From Massilia sp. Root351 (GTDB taxonomy: Bacteria > Pseudomonadota > Gammaproteobacteria > Burkholderiales > Burkholderiaceae_D): a DNA stretch of 64,000 bases. Both the position numbers and the translations under genes were made by a program. Below are positions 47,046-54,011 of the stretch, in pieces. The DNA lies in assembly GCF_001425045.1 (NCBI RefSeq), contig NZ_LMDJ01000008.1, positions 3,432 through 67,431 of the forward strand. Reading direction: 5' to 3'. The notes under the pieces were generated by a model. The model worked only from the letters and a program-made list of their open reading frames with translations, ran no database searches and had not been told where the DNA came from. The first letter of the stretch is position 1. Every line of letters begins with the position of its first letter.

Positions 47046-47924
47046 ATGACACAAGTAACCAAGGAAAGCGTGCAGCAATCGCGCGGCGTGGAGCGCATCA
47101 TCAACGGCCAGGCCGTGATGGATGGCGCGGGCGTGAAGATCAACCGTGTCCTCACCCAGCCTTTGCAGCGCCGCCTCGACCCGTTTTTGATGCTGGATAA
47201 CTTCGGCAGCGACTCGGCCAACGACTACATCGCCGGCTTCCCCGAGCACCCGCACCGCGGCTTCGAGACGGTCACGTACATGCTCACCGGCCGCATGCGC
47301 CACAAGGACAGCGCCGGCAACGAAGGCTTGCTGACCAACGGCGGCGTGCAATGGATGACGGCCGGGCGCGGCGTGATCCACTCCGAGATGCCGGAGCAAG
47401 AGGAAGGCCGCATGGAAGGCTTCCAGCTGTGGCTGAACCTGCCCGCCAGGGACAAGATGCGCGACCCGTGGTACCGCGACTTCAACGCCGGCGAAGTGCC
47501 GTCGTTCAGCACGGATGGGGCGCAAGTGCGGGTGATCGCCGGCAGCAGCCACGGCGTGGCCGGTGCGGTGCAGCGTGAAGTGACCGAACCGATCTACATC
47601 GACGTGGAACTGAAGGCGGGCGCCAGCTTCAGCCAGCAGATCCCGGCCGGGCACAACGCGTTCGTGTTCACCTATCGCGGCGGCGTGCACATCGGCGGCA
47701 AGCCGGTGGCCAGTGGCCGCATGGCGATCCTGGAAAACGTCGCCGGCGCCGACGGCGTGACGGTGCAGGCGGCCGAAGACAGCCGCTTCATCCTGATTGC
47801 GGGCAAGCCGCTGAACGAGCCGATCGCCCAGTACGGTCCGTTCGTGATGAATACCCAGGCCGAGCTGATGCAGGCGGTGGAAGACTTCCGCGCCGGCAAG
47901 CTGGGCGAGGAAGCGCACGCTTAG
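47046..47924 (+). CDS. pirin-family protein (quercetinase-like)
   Basis: 292 residues, two cupin domains. The metal site of the N-terminal cupin is FPEHPHRGFETVTYMLTG (about 62-80) with VIHSEMPEQEEGRMEGFQLWLN, giving the His-His-His-Glu set. Bacterial pirins include quercetin 2,3-dioxygenases and redox-responsive regulators. The ATG at 47046 was chosen since GGAG lies 7 bases before it; the ATG at 47040 would leave no spacing. It is probably co-transcribed with azoR. Confidence 0.88.
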   Translation: MTQVTKESVQQSRGVERIINGQAVMDGAGVKINRVLTQPLQRRLDPFLMLDNFGSDSANDYIAGFPEHPHRGFETVTYMLTGRMRHKDSAGNEGLLTNGGVQWMTAGRGVIHSEMPEQEEGRMEGFQLWLNLPARDKMRDPWYRDFNAGEVPSFSTDGAQVRVIAGSSHGVAGAVQREVTEPIYIDVELKAGASFSQQIPAGHNAFVFTYRGGVHIGGKPVASGRMAILENVAGADGVTVQAAEDSRFILIAGKPLNEPIAQYGPFVMNTQAELMQAVEDFRAGKLGEEAHA

Positions 47925-47994
47925 CAACCATCAAACCAGCCGCTGGGGGAGCAAGACCCCCAGGGCTGTTCCCATTTTCCGCTAAAATGCCGCC

Positions 47995-48465
47995 ATGACA
48001 TCCCCACTCATCGGTTGGCTCAAACATCTGAGCCGTATTTGCGGCTTCGACACCGCCGACTCCTTCCCACCCGGGCATGCGCACGCGCGCACGCGCTGGA
48101 ACGCCGCGTATTTCGACATTGCCTCGGACGTGAAGGCGGACGAAATGGAGCGCCGCATCTGCGAGGCCATCGGCAACACACCGCTGGTATTCATGCACAT
48201 CACCGCGCCCACACCCGGCATGCAGCGGGCGCTGCTGGGCGTGATCGAATCGCGGCTGCGGCACAACCATGGCAAGGAAGCGGCGCAACTGGCCGCCCTG
48301 CTGATCAAGGCCTACCAAAGTCCCCACACGATGGAAGCGCTGCCCGGCCTGCGCCGCGCCATCGACAGCACCCGCGACGACGAAGCCCCCGCCCGCGTAC
48401 GCAGCCTGCTCGAATTCCTCAACAGCATGCAATCGCCCTACGACGTCATCGAAATGCGGCAATAG
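47995..48465 (+). CDS. hypothetical protein
   Basis: 156 residues, soluble, without signal peptide. The segment EMERRICEAIGNTPLVFMHITAPTPGMQRALLGVIESRLRHNHG is the best-ordered part, followed by a helical C-terminal region ending NSMQSPYDVIEMRQ. I do not recognise a family. It is a single gene, 70 bases after the pirin gene, with a repeat element beginning just after its stop. Codon use resembles its neighbours, so it is probably real. Confidence 0.55.
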   Translation: MTSPLIGWLKHLSRICGFDTADSFPPGHAHARTRWNAAYFDIASDVKADEMERRICEAIGNTPLVFMHITAPTPGMQRALLGVIESRLRHNHGKEAAQLAALLIKAYQSPHTMEALPGLRRAIDSTRDDEAPARVRSLLEFLNSMQSPYDVIEMRQ

Positions 48466-48475
48466 CCCCGCCAGC

Positions 48476-48540
48476 CTGAGCCGCATTTTCCCCACTTCGG
48501 GGTCAGACCCCGAGGTTGGTGCAGAGTCTGCCAGGCACCA
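48476..48540. repeat. palindromic intergenic repeat, copy 1
   Basis: CTGAGCCGCATTT opens the unit (48476-48488), followed by the 17-base palindrome TCGGGGTCAGACCCCGA (48497-48513) and then an inverted pair TGGTGC/GCACCA (about 48516-48540) around AGAGTCTGCCAG. The opening block and palindrome recur at 48642-48678 in the same orientation. I recall such GGGGTC-N-GACCCC units as abundant in Oxalobacteraceae genomes. Confidence 0.6.
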
Positions 48541-48618
48541 GATCAGTGCCGCACCACGGGCAAAACCGGCGGAGGATCGATTCGCAACATGGTCTCCGCG
48601 TCCGCAAATTCCTACTCT

Positions 48619-49797
48619 TTAAGCCATTTCTGACAAGCGACCTGAGCCGCATTTCGCGGAGTCGGGGTCTGACCCCGATGTGGGGGCATGCGGCTCAGCT
48701 CGTTTGACGGGGAAGTAGCGGTCGCGCAATTTCATGAACGGGGTTTCGATGGCGGCGTAGAGTAGCCAGCCGGCAGGCAGGCTGATCGCTGTCATGATGC
48801 CGATCCCGCTCCAGCTGGCGACGCTGATGCCGTGCTGGGCTAGCTCGGGCTTGAGTAGCAGGAATAGCTGCTTGTGCGTGAGGTAGATGGCGTAGGACCA
48901 TAGCGCCAGCTTGCCGAAGCCAGGTATCGGCGTCTTTTCCAGCAGCGAGCCGGGACTGAGCGCGGCGATCAGCAGCAGTGTGACGCCCAGCGCCAGCAGC
49001 GGGTAGCCGAATACGGTCATGCCGTAGCCGTAATGGTCTTCCGCGAACAGGTACAGCGCCGTGCCGCCCACCGCCATGCCGGCCGCCAGCGCCCAGTTGC
49101 CGTGCGCGGTGAGCTTGCTCCATGCGCCGGCGTGGTGGTTTTTCAGCAGCGCCAGCGCCACGCCGGCCACCAGCTCGTCGAAGCGGCATAGCGAGGAGTA
49201 ATAGATCACGTTGTAGTACGGGAAGCCGCCGTCGCTGTTGCCCACCTGGGTCTGCCACAGGTAGCTGCGGATGGCCATGCCGCCCAACAAGCTGGCGGCG
49301 ACCGCCACCCAGGCCCACGCCAGCGAGCGCCGCATGGCGGCGATCAGCAGCGCGATGGCCGGCAGCAGCACGTAGAACTGTTCTTCCACGCACAGCGACC
49401 AGGCGTGCGAGAACGCGGTGCCGGGGGTGAGATTGAAATTTTGCGTGAAGGTGAGGAATTGCCACAGCGGCGGCAGCGTCAGCCCGGCGCGGAACCAGGG
49501 CCAGAAGGCGTACAGGGCGAGCACCGCGTAGAACGCGGGCAAGGTGCGCAAAAAGCGCCGGATGTAGAACGTGCGCAGCGAAAAACCGCCTTCGCTGCGC
49601 ATGGCGCTGAAGATCTGGTTGCCGATCAGGTAGCCGGACAGCCCGAAAAACAGGTCGACGCCGGTCCATCCAATCTCTCCCCAGAAGCCGAACGGCGCGC
49701 GGTTGCTGACGAACAGGACGTAATGGTTCATGAACACGAGCACGATCGCTAATGCGCGCAGCGTGTCTAAACCATGAATTCGGGTTATGGATTTCAT
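48619..49797 (-). CDS. acyltransferase family 3 membrane protein (OafA/YrhL type)
   Basis: 392 residues with about ten membrane helices. The start SITRIHGLDTLRALAIVLVFMNHY carries the conserved Arg and His of acyltransferase-3 enzymes, followed by TGVDLFFGLSGYLIGNQIF and RRFLRTLPAFY; SHAWSLCVEEQFYVLLP is the typical third motif. These enzymes O-acylate exported sugars or lipids. The last 25 residues (from EPHAPTSGSDPDS) are encoded by the palindromic repeat at 48642-48698 and do not look native, so the original stop was probably lost when the repeat inserted. Confidence 0.88.
   Translation of the reverse strand: MKSITRIHGLDTLRALAIVLVFMNHYVLFVSNRAPFGFWGEIGWTGVDLFFGLSGYLIGNQIFSAMRSEGGFSLRTFYIRRFLRTLPAFYAVLALYAFWPWFRAGLTLPPLWQFLTFTQNFNLTPGTAFSHAWSLCVEEQFYVLLPAIALLIAAMRRSLAWAWVAVAASLLGGMAIRSYLWQTQVGNSDGGFPYYNVIYYSSLCRFDELVAGVALALLKNHHAGAWSKLTAHGNWALAAGMAVGGTALYLFAEDHYGYGMTVFGYPLLALGVTLLLIAALSPGSLLEKTPIPGFGKLALWSYAIYLTHKQLFLLLKPELAQHGISVASWSGIGIMTAISLPAGWLLYAAIETPFMKLRDRYFPVKRAEPHAPTSGSDPDSAKCGSGRLSEMA
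48642..48698. repeat. 57-bp palindromic repeat with terminal inverted repeats, copy 2
   Basis: The unit runs from CTGAGCCGCAT (48642-48652) to its perfect reverse complement ATGCGGCTCAG (48688-48698), with the 17-base palindrome TCGGGGTCTGACCCCGA (48662-48678) in the centre. It lies inside the 3' end of the acyltransferase gene. The structure is that of a small REP- or MITE-like element. Confidence 0.68.
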
Positions 49798-49868
49798 ATG
49801 CTATTTTAAGGGCGAACGGCTGAATCCCCGCTAGAATAACGGCCATTCATCAGTTTCGGGGAACCAGC

Positions 49869-50831
49869 ATGACTGTAGCAAGCGATCTGCATTTTAAATC
49901 CGTCAACTATACCGGCCAGGGCAAGGGCCCGCGCGTAATTATCACCGGCGCCGTGCACGGCAACGAGACCTGTGGGACCAAGGGCATCTCCCGCGTGATG
50001 GAGGAGATCGACAGCGGCAAGCTGCGCATCCTGAACGGCATGGTAACGTTCGTGCCCATCGTCAATCCGCTGGCGTACGCCAAGGGCGAGCGCTCGGGCG
50101 ACCGCAACCTGAACCGCAACCTGTTCCCCAACGAAAACCCGCAGGATTTCGAGGACCGCATCGCCAACTGGCTGTGCCCGCTGCTCGGCCAGCACGAGGT
50201 GCTGCTGGATTTGCATTCGTTTAACGCGCAGAGCCAGCCTTTCGTGATGGTCGGCCCGCGCAACAACGATGGCAAGCTGCAGCCGTTCCAGCACGAGGAG
50301 AAGGAACGCGCGCTGGCGCGCCGCCTGGGCGTGAAGCGTTTTGTCGATGGCTGGATGGCGACTTACGGCGCCGGCGTGCAGCGCCGCCTGCGCGATGATT
50401 CGCAGCTGGAGACCGTGCTGCGCTATGGCGTGGGCACCACCGAGTACATGCGCTCCACTGGCGGCTACGCGCTGACGCTGGAGTGCGGCCAGCACGCCGA
50501 TCCGCAGGCGCCGGAAGTGGCGTACCGCGCCATCATGAACACGCTCGCCTTCCTGGGCTTGATCGATGCGCCGCAGCCGGTGCCGCTGGCGCCGGAGGAT
50601 AGCGAGTACCTGAGCATGGTGGAAGTGCATGACAAGCAGGATGCGGCCGACAAGTTCAGCCGCGTGTGGTCGAGCTTTGACCGCGTGGCCAAGGGCGATG
50701 AGATCGGCCGCCGCGCGGACGGCACGCCGGTGCTGGCGTCCGAGGACGCTATCGTGCTGTTCCCGGACACCAACGCCCGCGCAAACGCCGAGTGGTACTA
50801 CCTGGCGAAGGCGAATCCGGCAGGCTTCTGA
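49869..50831 (+). CDS. succinylglutamate desuccinylase/aspartoacylase-family (M14) zinc hydrolase
   Basis: 320 residues. Zinc ligands are in ITGAVHGNETCG (His and Glu near 31-34) and LLDLHSFN (His near 116), with the arginine pair in GDRNLNRNLFP between them. The segment TLECGQHADPQAPEVAY would supply the catalytic glutamate. Enzymes of this group remove acyl groups from N-acyl amino acids or cut small peptides. No arginine-succinyltransferase genes are nearby, so arginine catabolism is not implied. It stands divergent from the acyltransferase. Confidence 0.86.
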   Translation: MTVASDLHFKSVNYTGQGKGPRVIITGAVHGNETCGTKGISRVMEEIDSGKLRILNGMVTFVPIVNPLAYAKGERSGDRNLNRNLFPNENPQDFEDRIANWLCPLLGQHEVLLDLHSFNAQSQPFVMVGPRNNDGKLQPFQHEEKERALARRLGVKRFVDGWMATYGAGVQRRLRDDSQLETVLRYGVGTTEYMRSTGGYALTLECGQHADPQAPEVAYRAIMNTLAFLGLIDAPQPVPLAPEDSEYLSMVEVHDKQDAADKFSRVWSSFDRVAKGDEIGRRADGTPVLASEDAIVLFPDTNARANAEWYYLAKANPAGF

Positions 50832-50942
50832 GGCAGGCTAGGCGTTCAGTTTTCCTGAATAATTCCTTCCGAGTCCGTGCGTTGATTCGGATATTGATGG
50901 CTTCTATACTGGGTTTCATTCACCCCTCCACAGGAAACCATC

Positions 50943-51266
50943 ATGTCCGATCAAACTGCCTTCATCGTCCGCCTGACCGCCAAACCCGAAGTGCGCGAGC
51001 GTTTTCGCGCCGAACTGTTCAATGTCGTGAACCGCATGGCGCAGGAGCCTGACTTCATCAACACCTGGGTGCATGAGGATGCCAACGACCGCAACACCTT
51101 TGTGCTGTACGAAACCTGGGGCTGCAGCCGCGACTTCTTCCTCGGCACCCACCTGGCCAAGGACTACCGTGTGCAGTACGAGGCCTTGCTGCCCGAGCTG
51201 CTGGCGAAGGAGCGCACCATCGATTTCCTCGATATCGTCGCTTCGTATCCGGGCCGCAGCGCTTAG
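50943..51266 (+). CDS. ABM-domain putative quinol monooxygenase
   Basis: 107 residues with the antibiotic-biosynthesis-monooxygenase dimeric alpha-beta barrel: FIVRLTAKPEVRERFRAEL, then TWVHEDANDRNTFVLYETWG and the helix FLGTHLAKDYRVQYEALLPEL. YgiN, the closest well-known relative, oxidises menadiol; activity here is unproven. The 3' end overlaps the convergent SugE gene by four bases. It stands alone, preceded by 111 non-coding bases. Confidence 0.8.
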   Translation: MSDQTAFIVRLTAKPEVRERFRAELFNVVNRMAQEPDFINTWVHEDANDRNTFVLYETWGCSRDFFLGTHLAKDYRVQYEALLPELLAKERTIDFLDIVASYPGRSA

Positions 51267-51577
51267 TGCGCCAGTTTCAGGCCCAGAATGCCGCAGGTAA
51301 TCATGGAGATGCAGACCAGCCGCAGCACGCCGGCTGGTTCGCCCAGCACCAGGATGCCGAACAGCGCCGTGCCCACGGTGCCGATGCCGGTCCACACGGC
51401 GTAAGCCGTACCCAGCGGCAAATCGCGCAGCGCCAGGCCCAGCAGCGCCATGCTGCCGCCCATGGACAGCAGGGTCAGCACCGACGGTACCAGCTTGCTG
51501 AAGCCTTCCGTGTATTTCAGGCCGACCGCCCAGCCTATCTCCAGCAGTCCGGCAACAAACAGGAACATCCACGCCAT
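51263..51577 (-). CDS. sugE: SMR-family exporter (SugE/Gdx type)
   Basis: 104 residues, four membrane helices. The conserved glutamate is in AGLLEIGWAVGLKYTEGF (residue 13), and GLALRDLPLGTAYAVWTGIGTVG has the Gdx/SugE features (GTAYAVWTGIG) as opposed to EmrE. Gdx proteins export guanidinium in exchange for protons as antiparallel dimers. No guanidine riboswitch hairpins were seen in the 60 bases upstream. It is divergent from the DUF1304 gene. Confidence 0.9.
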   Translation of the reverse strand: MAWMFLFVAGLLEIGWAVGLKYTEGFSKLVPSVLTLLSMGGSMALLGLALRDLPLGTAYAVWTGIGTVGTALFGILVLGEPAGVLRLVCISMITCGILGLKLAH

Positions 51578-51644
51578 TTTCTCTCCTTATCGGGCCAGCG
51601 CGCAGTATATCATTGCAACATTTCCATCATGAAAAGGACGCCCG

Positions 51645-52004
51645 ATGATATTCATTGCACAAGTCGTCACCGGCCTGGTGCTGTTGATCCACGTCTATAT
51701 TGTGCTGCTGGAGACGGTGCTGTTCCGCACGCGCGGCCGCCGCGTATTCGGCCTGAGCGCCGAAAAGGCGGAGATCGTGCAGCCGGCCATGTCCAACCAG
51801 GGCTGTTACAACGGTTTCCTGGTGGCCGCATTGGCGGTGGGATTTTTGCACCCGGACCCGGCCACGGCGCGCGCTTTCACCGTGTTCGGCCTGTGCTGCG
51901 TGGCGGTGGCGGGTGTGTGGGGCGCGGCCACGGTAGCGCGCCGCATCCTGTTCGTGCAGACGGTGCCGGCGGGGATCGCCCTGCTGCTGCTCCAGCTGGC
52001 CTGA
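51645..52004 (+). CDS. DUF1304 membrane protein
   Basis: 119 residues with three to four membrane helices, typical of the DUF1304 family: VTGLVLLIHVYIVLLETVLF, the conserved NQGCYNGFLVAALAVGFL, and a terminal AGIALLLLQLA helix. The GYNG-like signature (QGCYNGFL) is diagnostic. The function is unknown. It is followed by the arsR-like gene in the same direction, with a palindromic operator between them. Confidence 0.85.
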   Translation: MIFIAQVVTGLVLLIHVYIVLLETVLFRTRGRRVFGLSAEKAEIVQPAMSNQGCYNGFLVAALAVGFLHPDPATARAFTVFGLCCVAVAGVWGAATVARRILFVQTVPAGIALLLLQLA

Positions 52005-52046
52005 CCTTCTTTGAGTTGCCGACGTGCCGCCAGCACGTTTTTTCTT

Positions 52047-52068
52047 TATATCGTATAATACCGATATA
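52047..52068 (+). promoter_or_regulatory. operator overlapping the -10 box of the ArsR-type gene
   Basis: TATATCG (52047-52053) and CGATATA (52062-52068) form a 7-bp inverted repeat around an 8-base spacer that begins with a perfect TATAAT (52054-52059). A dimeric regulator bound here would block the promoter, so autorepression by the ArsR-type protein, with control of the old-yellow-enzyme gene downstream, is likely. Confidence 0.6.
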
Positions 52069-52109
52069 CGCATCGGATTTTATAGATGCGAGTATCGCTA
52101 AAGCCCAAT

Positions 52110-52412
52110 ATGGACATTGACATCGACGCAATCCACAAGGCGCTGGCCAATCCGGTCCGGCGCCAGATCCTGGCCTGGCTCAAGGAGCCGGAAGCCTATT
52201 TCGCCGACCAGGCCCACCCGCTGACCTTCGGTGTCTGCGCGGGCCTGATCGACCAGCGCACCGGCCTGTCGCAATCGACCGTGTCGGCCCACCTGGCGAC
52301 CTTGCAAAAAGCAGGCCTGGTGACGGTGCAGCGGGTGGGACAGTGGAATTTCTTCAAACGCAACGACGACGTGATCCAGGGCTTTATCGACCATATGAAC
52401 CAGGGCCTGTAA
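52110..52412 (+). CDS. ArsR-family transcriptional regulator
   Basis: 100 residues. MDIDIDAIHKALANPVRRQIL is the usual ArsR start, followed by the recognition helix region LIDQRTGLSQSTVSAHLATLQKAGLV and the wing VQRVGQWNFFKRN. An ATG at 52086 would add eight residues (MRVSLKPN); neither start has a strong ribosome binding site. No CxC metal-binding motif is seen, though a Cys lies in FGVCAGLID, so it may be a thiol or electrophile sensor. It precedes an old-yellow-enzyme gene by 35 bases, which fits detoxification of reactive electrophiles. Confidence 0.82.
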   Translation: MDIDIDAIHKALANPVRRQILAWLKEPEAYFADQAHPLTFGVCAGLIDQRTGLSQSTVSAHLATLQKAGLVTVQRVGQWNFFKRNDDVIQGFIDHMNQGL

Positions 52413-52447
52413 TCAATGACCGGCCCGGCAACTCAAGGAAGATAACC

Positions 52448-53503
52448 ATGGCTAACCTGTTTGACCCTATCAAGATCGGCGACCTGACCCTGAACAACCG
52501 CGTCATCATGGCGCCGCTGACGCGCGCCCGCGCCGTGGGCGGCGGCCGGGTGCCGAACGCGCTGATGGCGGAATACTACGTGCAGCGCGCCTCCGCCGGC
52601 CTGATCCTGAGCGAAGCGACCGCCGTCACGCCGCAGGGGGTGGGCTACGCGGACACGCCGGGGATCTGGTCCGATGAACAGGTTGCGGGCTGGAAAGTGG
52701 TCACCGACGCGATGCACGCGGCCGGCGGCAAGATCTTCCTGCAGCTGTGGCACGTGGGCCGCATTTCGGACCCGAGCTTCCTGAACGGCGACGCGCCGGT
52801 GGCGCCAAGCGCCATCGCGGCCAAGGGCCATGTCAGCCTGCTGCGCCCGCAGCGCGAGTATCCGGTGCCGCGCGCGCTGGACCTGGAAGAAATCCCGGGC
52901 ATCGTGGCCGCCTACCGCAAGGGTGCGGAAAACGCCAAGCTGGCCGGTTTTGACGGCGTGGAGATCCACGGCGCCAACGGCTACCTGCTGGACCAGTTCC
53001 TGCAGGACGGTACCAACAAGCGCACCGACGCCTACGGCGGCCCGATCGAGAACCGCGCCCGCCTGATGCTGGAAGTGACCGACGCCGTGGTCGAGGTGTG
53101 GGGTGCGGGCCGTGTCGGCATGCACCTGGCGCCACGCGGCGACGCCCACGATATGAGCGATTCCAACCCGGCCGAGACCTTCGGCTATGTGGCGCGCGAG
53201 CTGGGCAAGCGCGGCATCGCTTTCATCTGCGCGCGCGAAGCGGTGGGCGAGGATAGCCTGGGGCCGCTGCTGAAGAAAGCATTCGGCGGCATTTACATCG
53301 CCAATGAGAAGATGGACAAGGCTACGGCCAACGCCATCCTGGCGGCGGGCACCGCCGATGCGGTGGCCTGGGGCAAGGACTTCATCGCCAACCCCGACCT
53401 GCCCGCGCGCCTGCGGCAGGACGCGGCGCTGAATCCGCAGCGTCCGGAAACCTTCTACCATTCGACGGCGGAAGGTTACACGGACTACCCTGCCCTGGCG
53501 TAA
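52448..53503 (+). CDS. old yellow enzyme family alkene reductase (NemA type)
   Basis: 351 residues. The barrel begins NLFDPIKIGDLTLNNRVIMAPLTRARA and has substrate/FMN segments FLQLWHVGRISDPSF, GVEIHGANGYLLDQFLQDGTNKRTDAYGG (His and Asn pair, about 177-180) and GRVGMHLAP. It reduces activated alkenes, nitro compounds or maleimides using NADPH and FMN. The regulator gene lies just upstream in the same orientation and is likely its controller, as NemR is for nemA in E. coli, though from a different family. Confidence 0.92.
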   Translation: MANLFDPIKIGDLTLNNRVIMAPLTRARAVGGGRVPNALMAEYYVQRASAGLILSEATAVTPQGVGYADTPGIWSDEQVAGWKVVTDAMHAAGGKIFLQLWHVGRISDPSFLNGDAPVAPSAIAAKGHVSLLRPQREYPVPRALDLEEIPGIVAAYRKGAENAKLAGFDGVEIHGANGYLLDQFLQDGTNKRTDAYGGPIENRARLMLEVTDAVVEVWGAGRVGMHLAPRGDAHDMSDSNPAETFGYVARELGKRGIAFICAREAVGEDSLGPLLKKAFGGIYIANEKMDKATANAILAAGTADAVAWGKDFIANPDLPARLRQDAALNPQRPETFYHSTAEGYTDYPALA

Positions 53504-53518
53504 GCCATCGGCGGTTCC

Positions 53519-53582
53519 GGCGGGTTGCGCGGCTGCGCCGCTAACCCGCCCTACGGCATCTACCGGCGCCGTAAGGCGCCGG
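53519..53582. repeat. two-hairpin intergenic repeat
   Basis: GGCGGGTT (53519-53526) pairs with AACCCGCC (53543-53550), enclosing GCGGC-TGC-GCCGC (53529-53541). A second perfect hairpin CCGGCGCC-GTAA-GGCGCCGG follows (53563-53582). They fill the gap between the convergent alkene reductase and DoxX genes. No T-run follows, so these may be REP-type elements that also end transcripts. Confidence 0.55.
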
Positions 53583-53588
53583 CCTTAT

Positions 53589-54011
53589 CTAGCCCACCAG
53601 CTTGGCGTCAACCGAATACCGTCCAGCGCCGGCCAGCGCGATGGTGCCGAACACGATCACCAGCAGCCAGCCGAACTGCCCTTCTGCAATGCTCCAGTCC
53701 GGGTGCACCAGCACCATGGACACGGCCAGCAGGAACACCACCGGCAATGCCGCCAGGCGGGTAAACAGCCCCAGCGCGATCAGCACCGGACACACCACCT
53801 CGGCAAACAGCGCGCACCACAGGGTGAGCGCGCGCCCCATGCCTAGCGGATCGTCGATGTGCGCCAGCTCTTGCTGGTAGTGCACGATCTTGGGCACGCC
53901 GTGCACGTGCAGCAGCAGGGCCGCCCCCGCGATGCGGGCAAACAGCAGCCCCGCATCGGGCATGAAGGGGCCAATCAGTCTACGCAGCAGCGCCGTCTTT
54001 TGCGCCGTCAT
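53589..54011 (-). CDS. DoxX-family membrane protein
   Basis: 140 residues, four membrane helices: LLFARIAGAALLLHVHGVPKI, a second containing LTLWCALFAEVVCPVLIALGLFTRLAALPVVF, and the closing WLLVIVFGTIALAGAGRYSVD. The DoxX family includes a subunit of archaeal thiosulfate:quinone oxidoreductase and many membrane proteins of unknown role. The ATG overlaps the stop of the amidohydrolase gene by four bases, so the two are coupled. Confidence 0.82.
   Translation of the reverse strand: MTAQKTALLRRLIGPFMPDAGLLFARIAGAALLLHVHGVPKIVHYQQELAHIDDPLGMGRALTLWCALFAEVVCPVLIALGLFTRLAALPVVFLLAVSMVLVHPDWSIAEGQFGWLLVIVFGTIALAGAGRYSVDAKLVG

Noticed and set aside
51578..51644. Guanidine riboswitch before sugE
   Set aside because: The 67-base gap lacks the paired ACGR-loop hairpins of mini-ykkC and is too short for ykkC.
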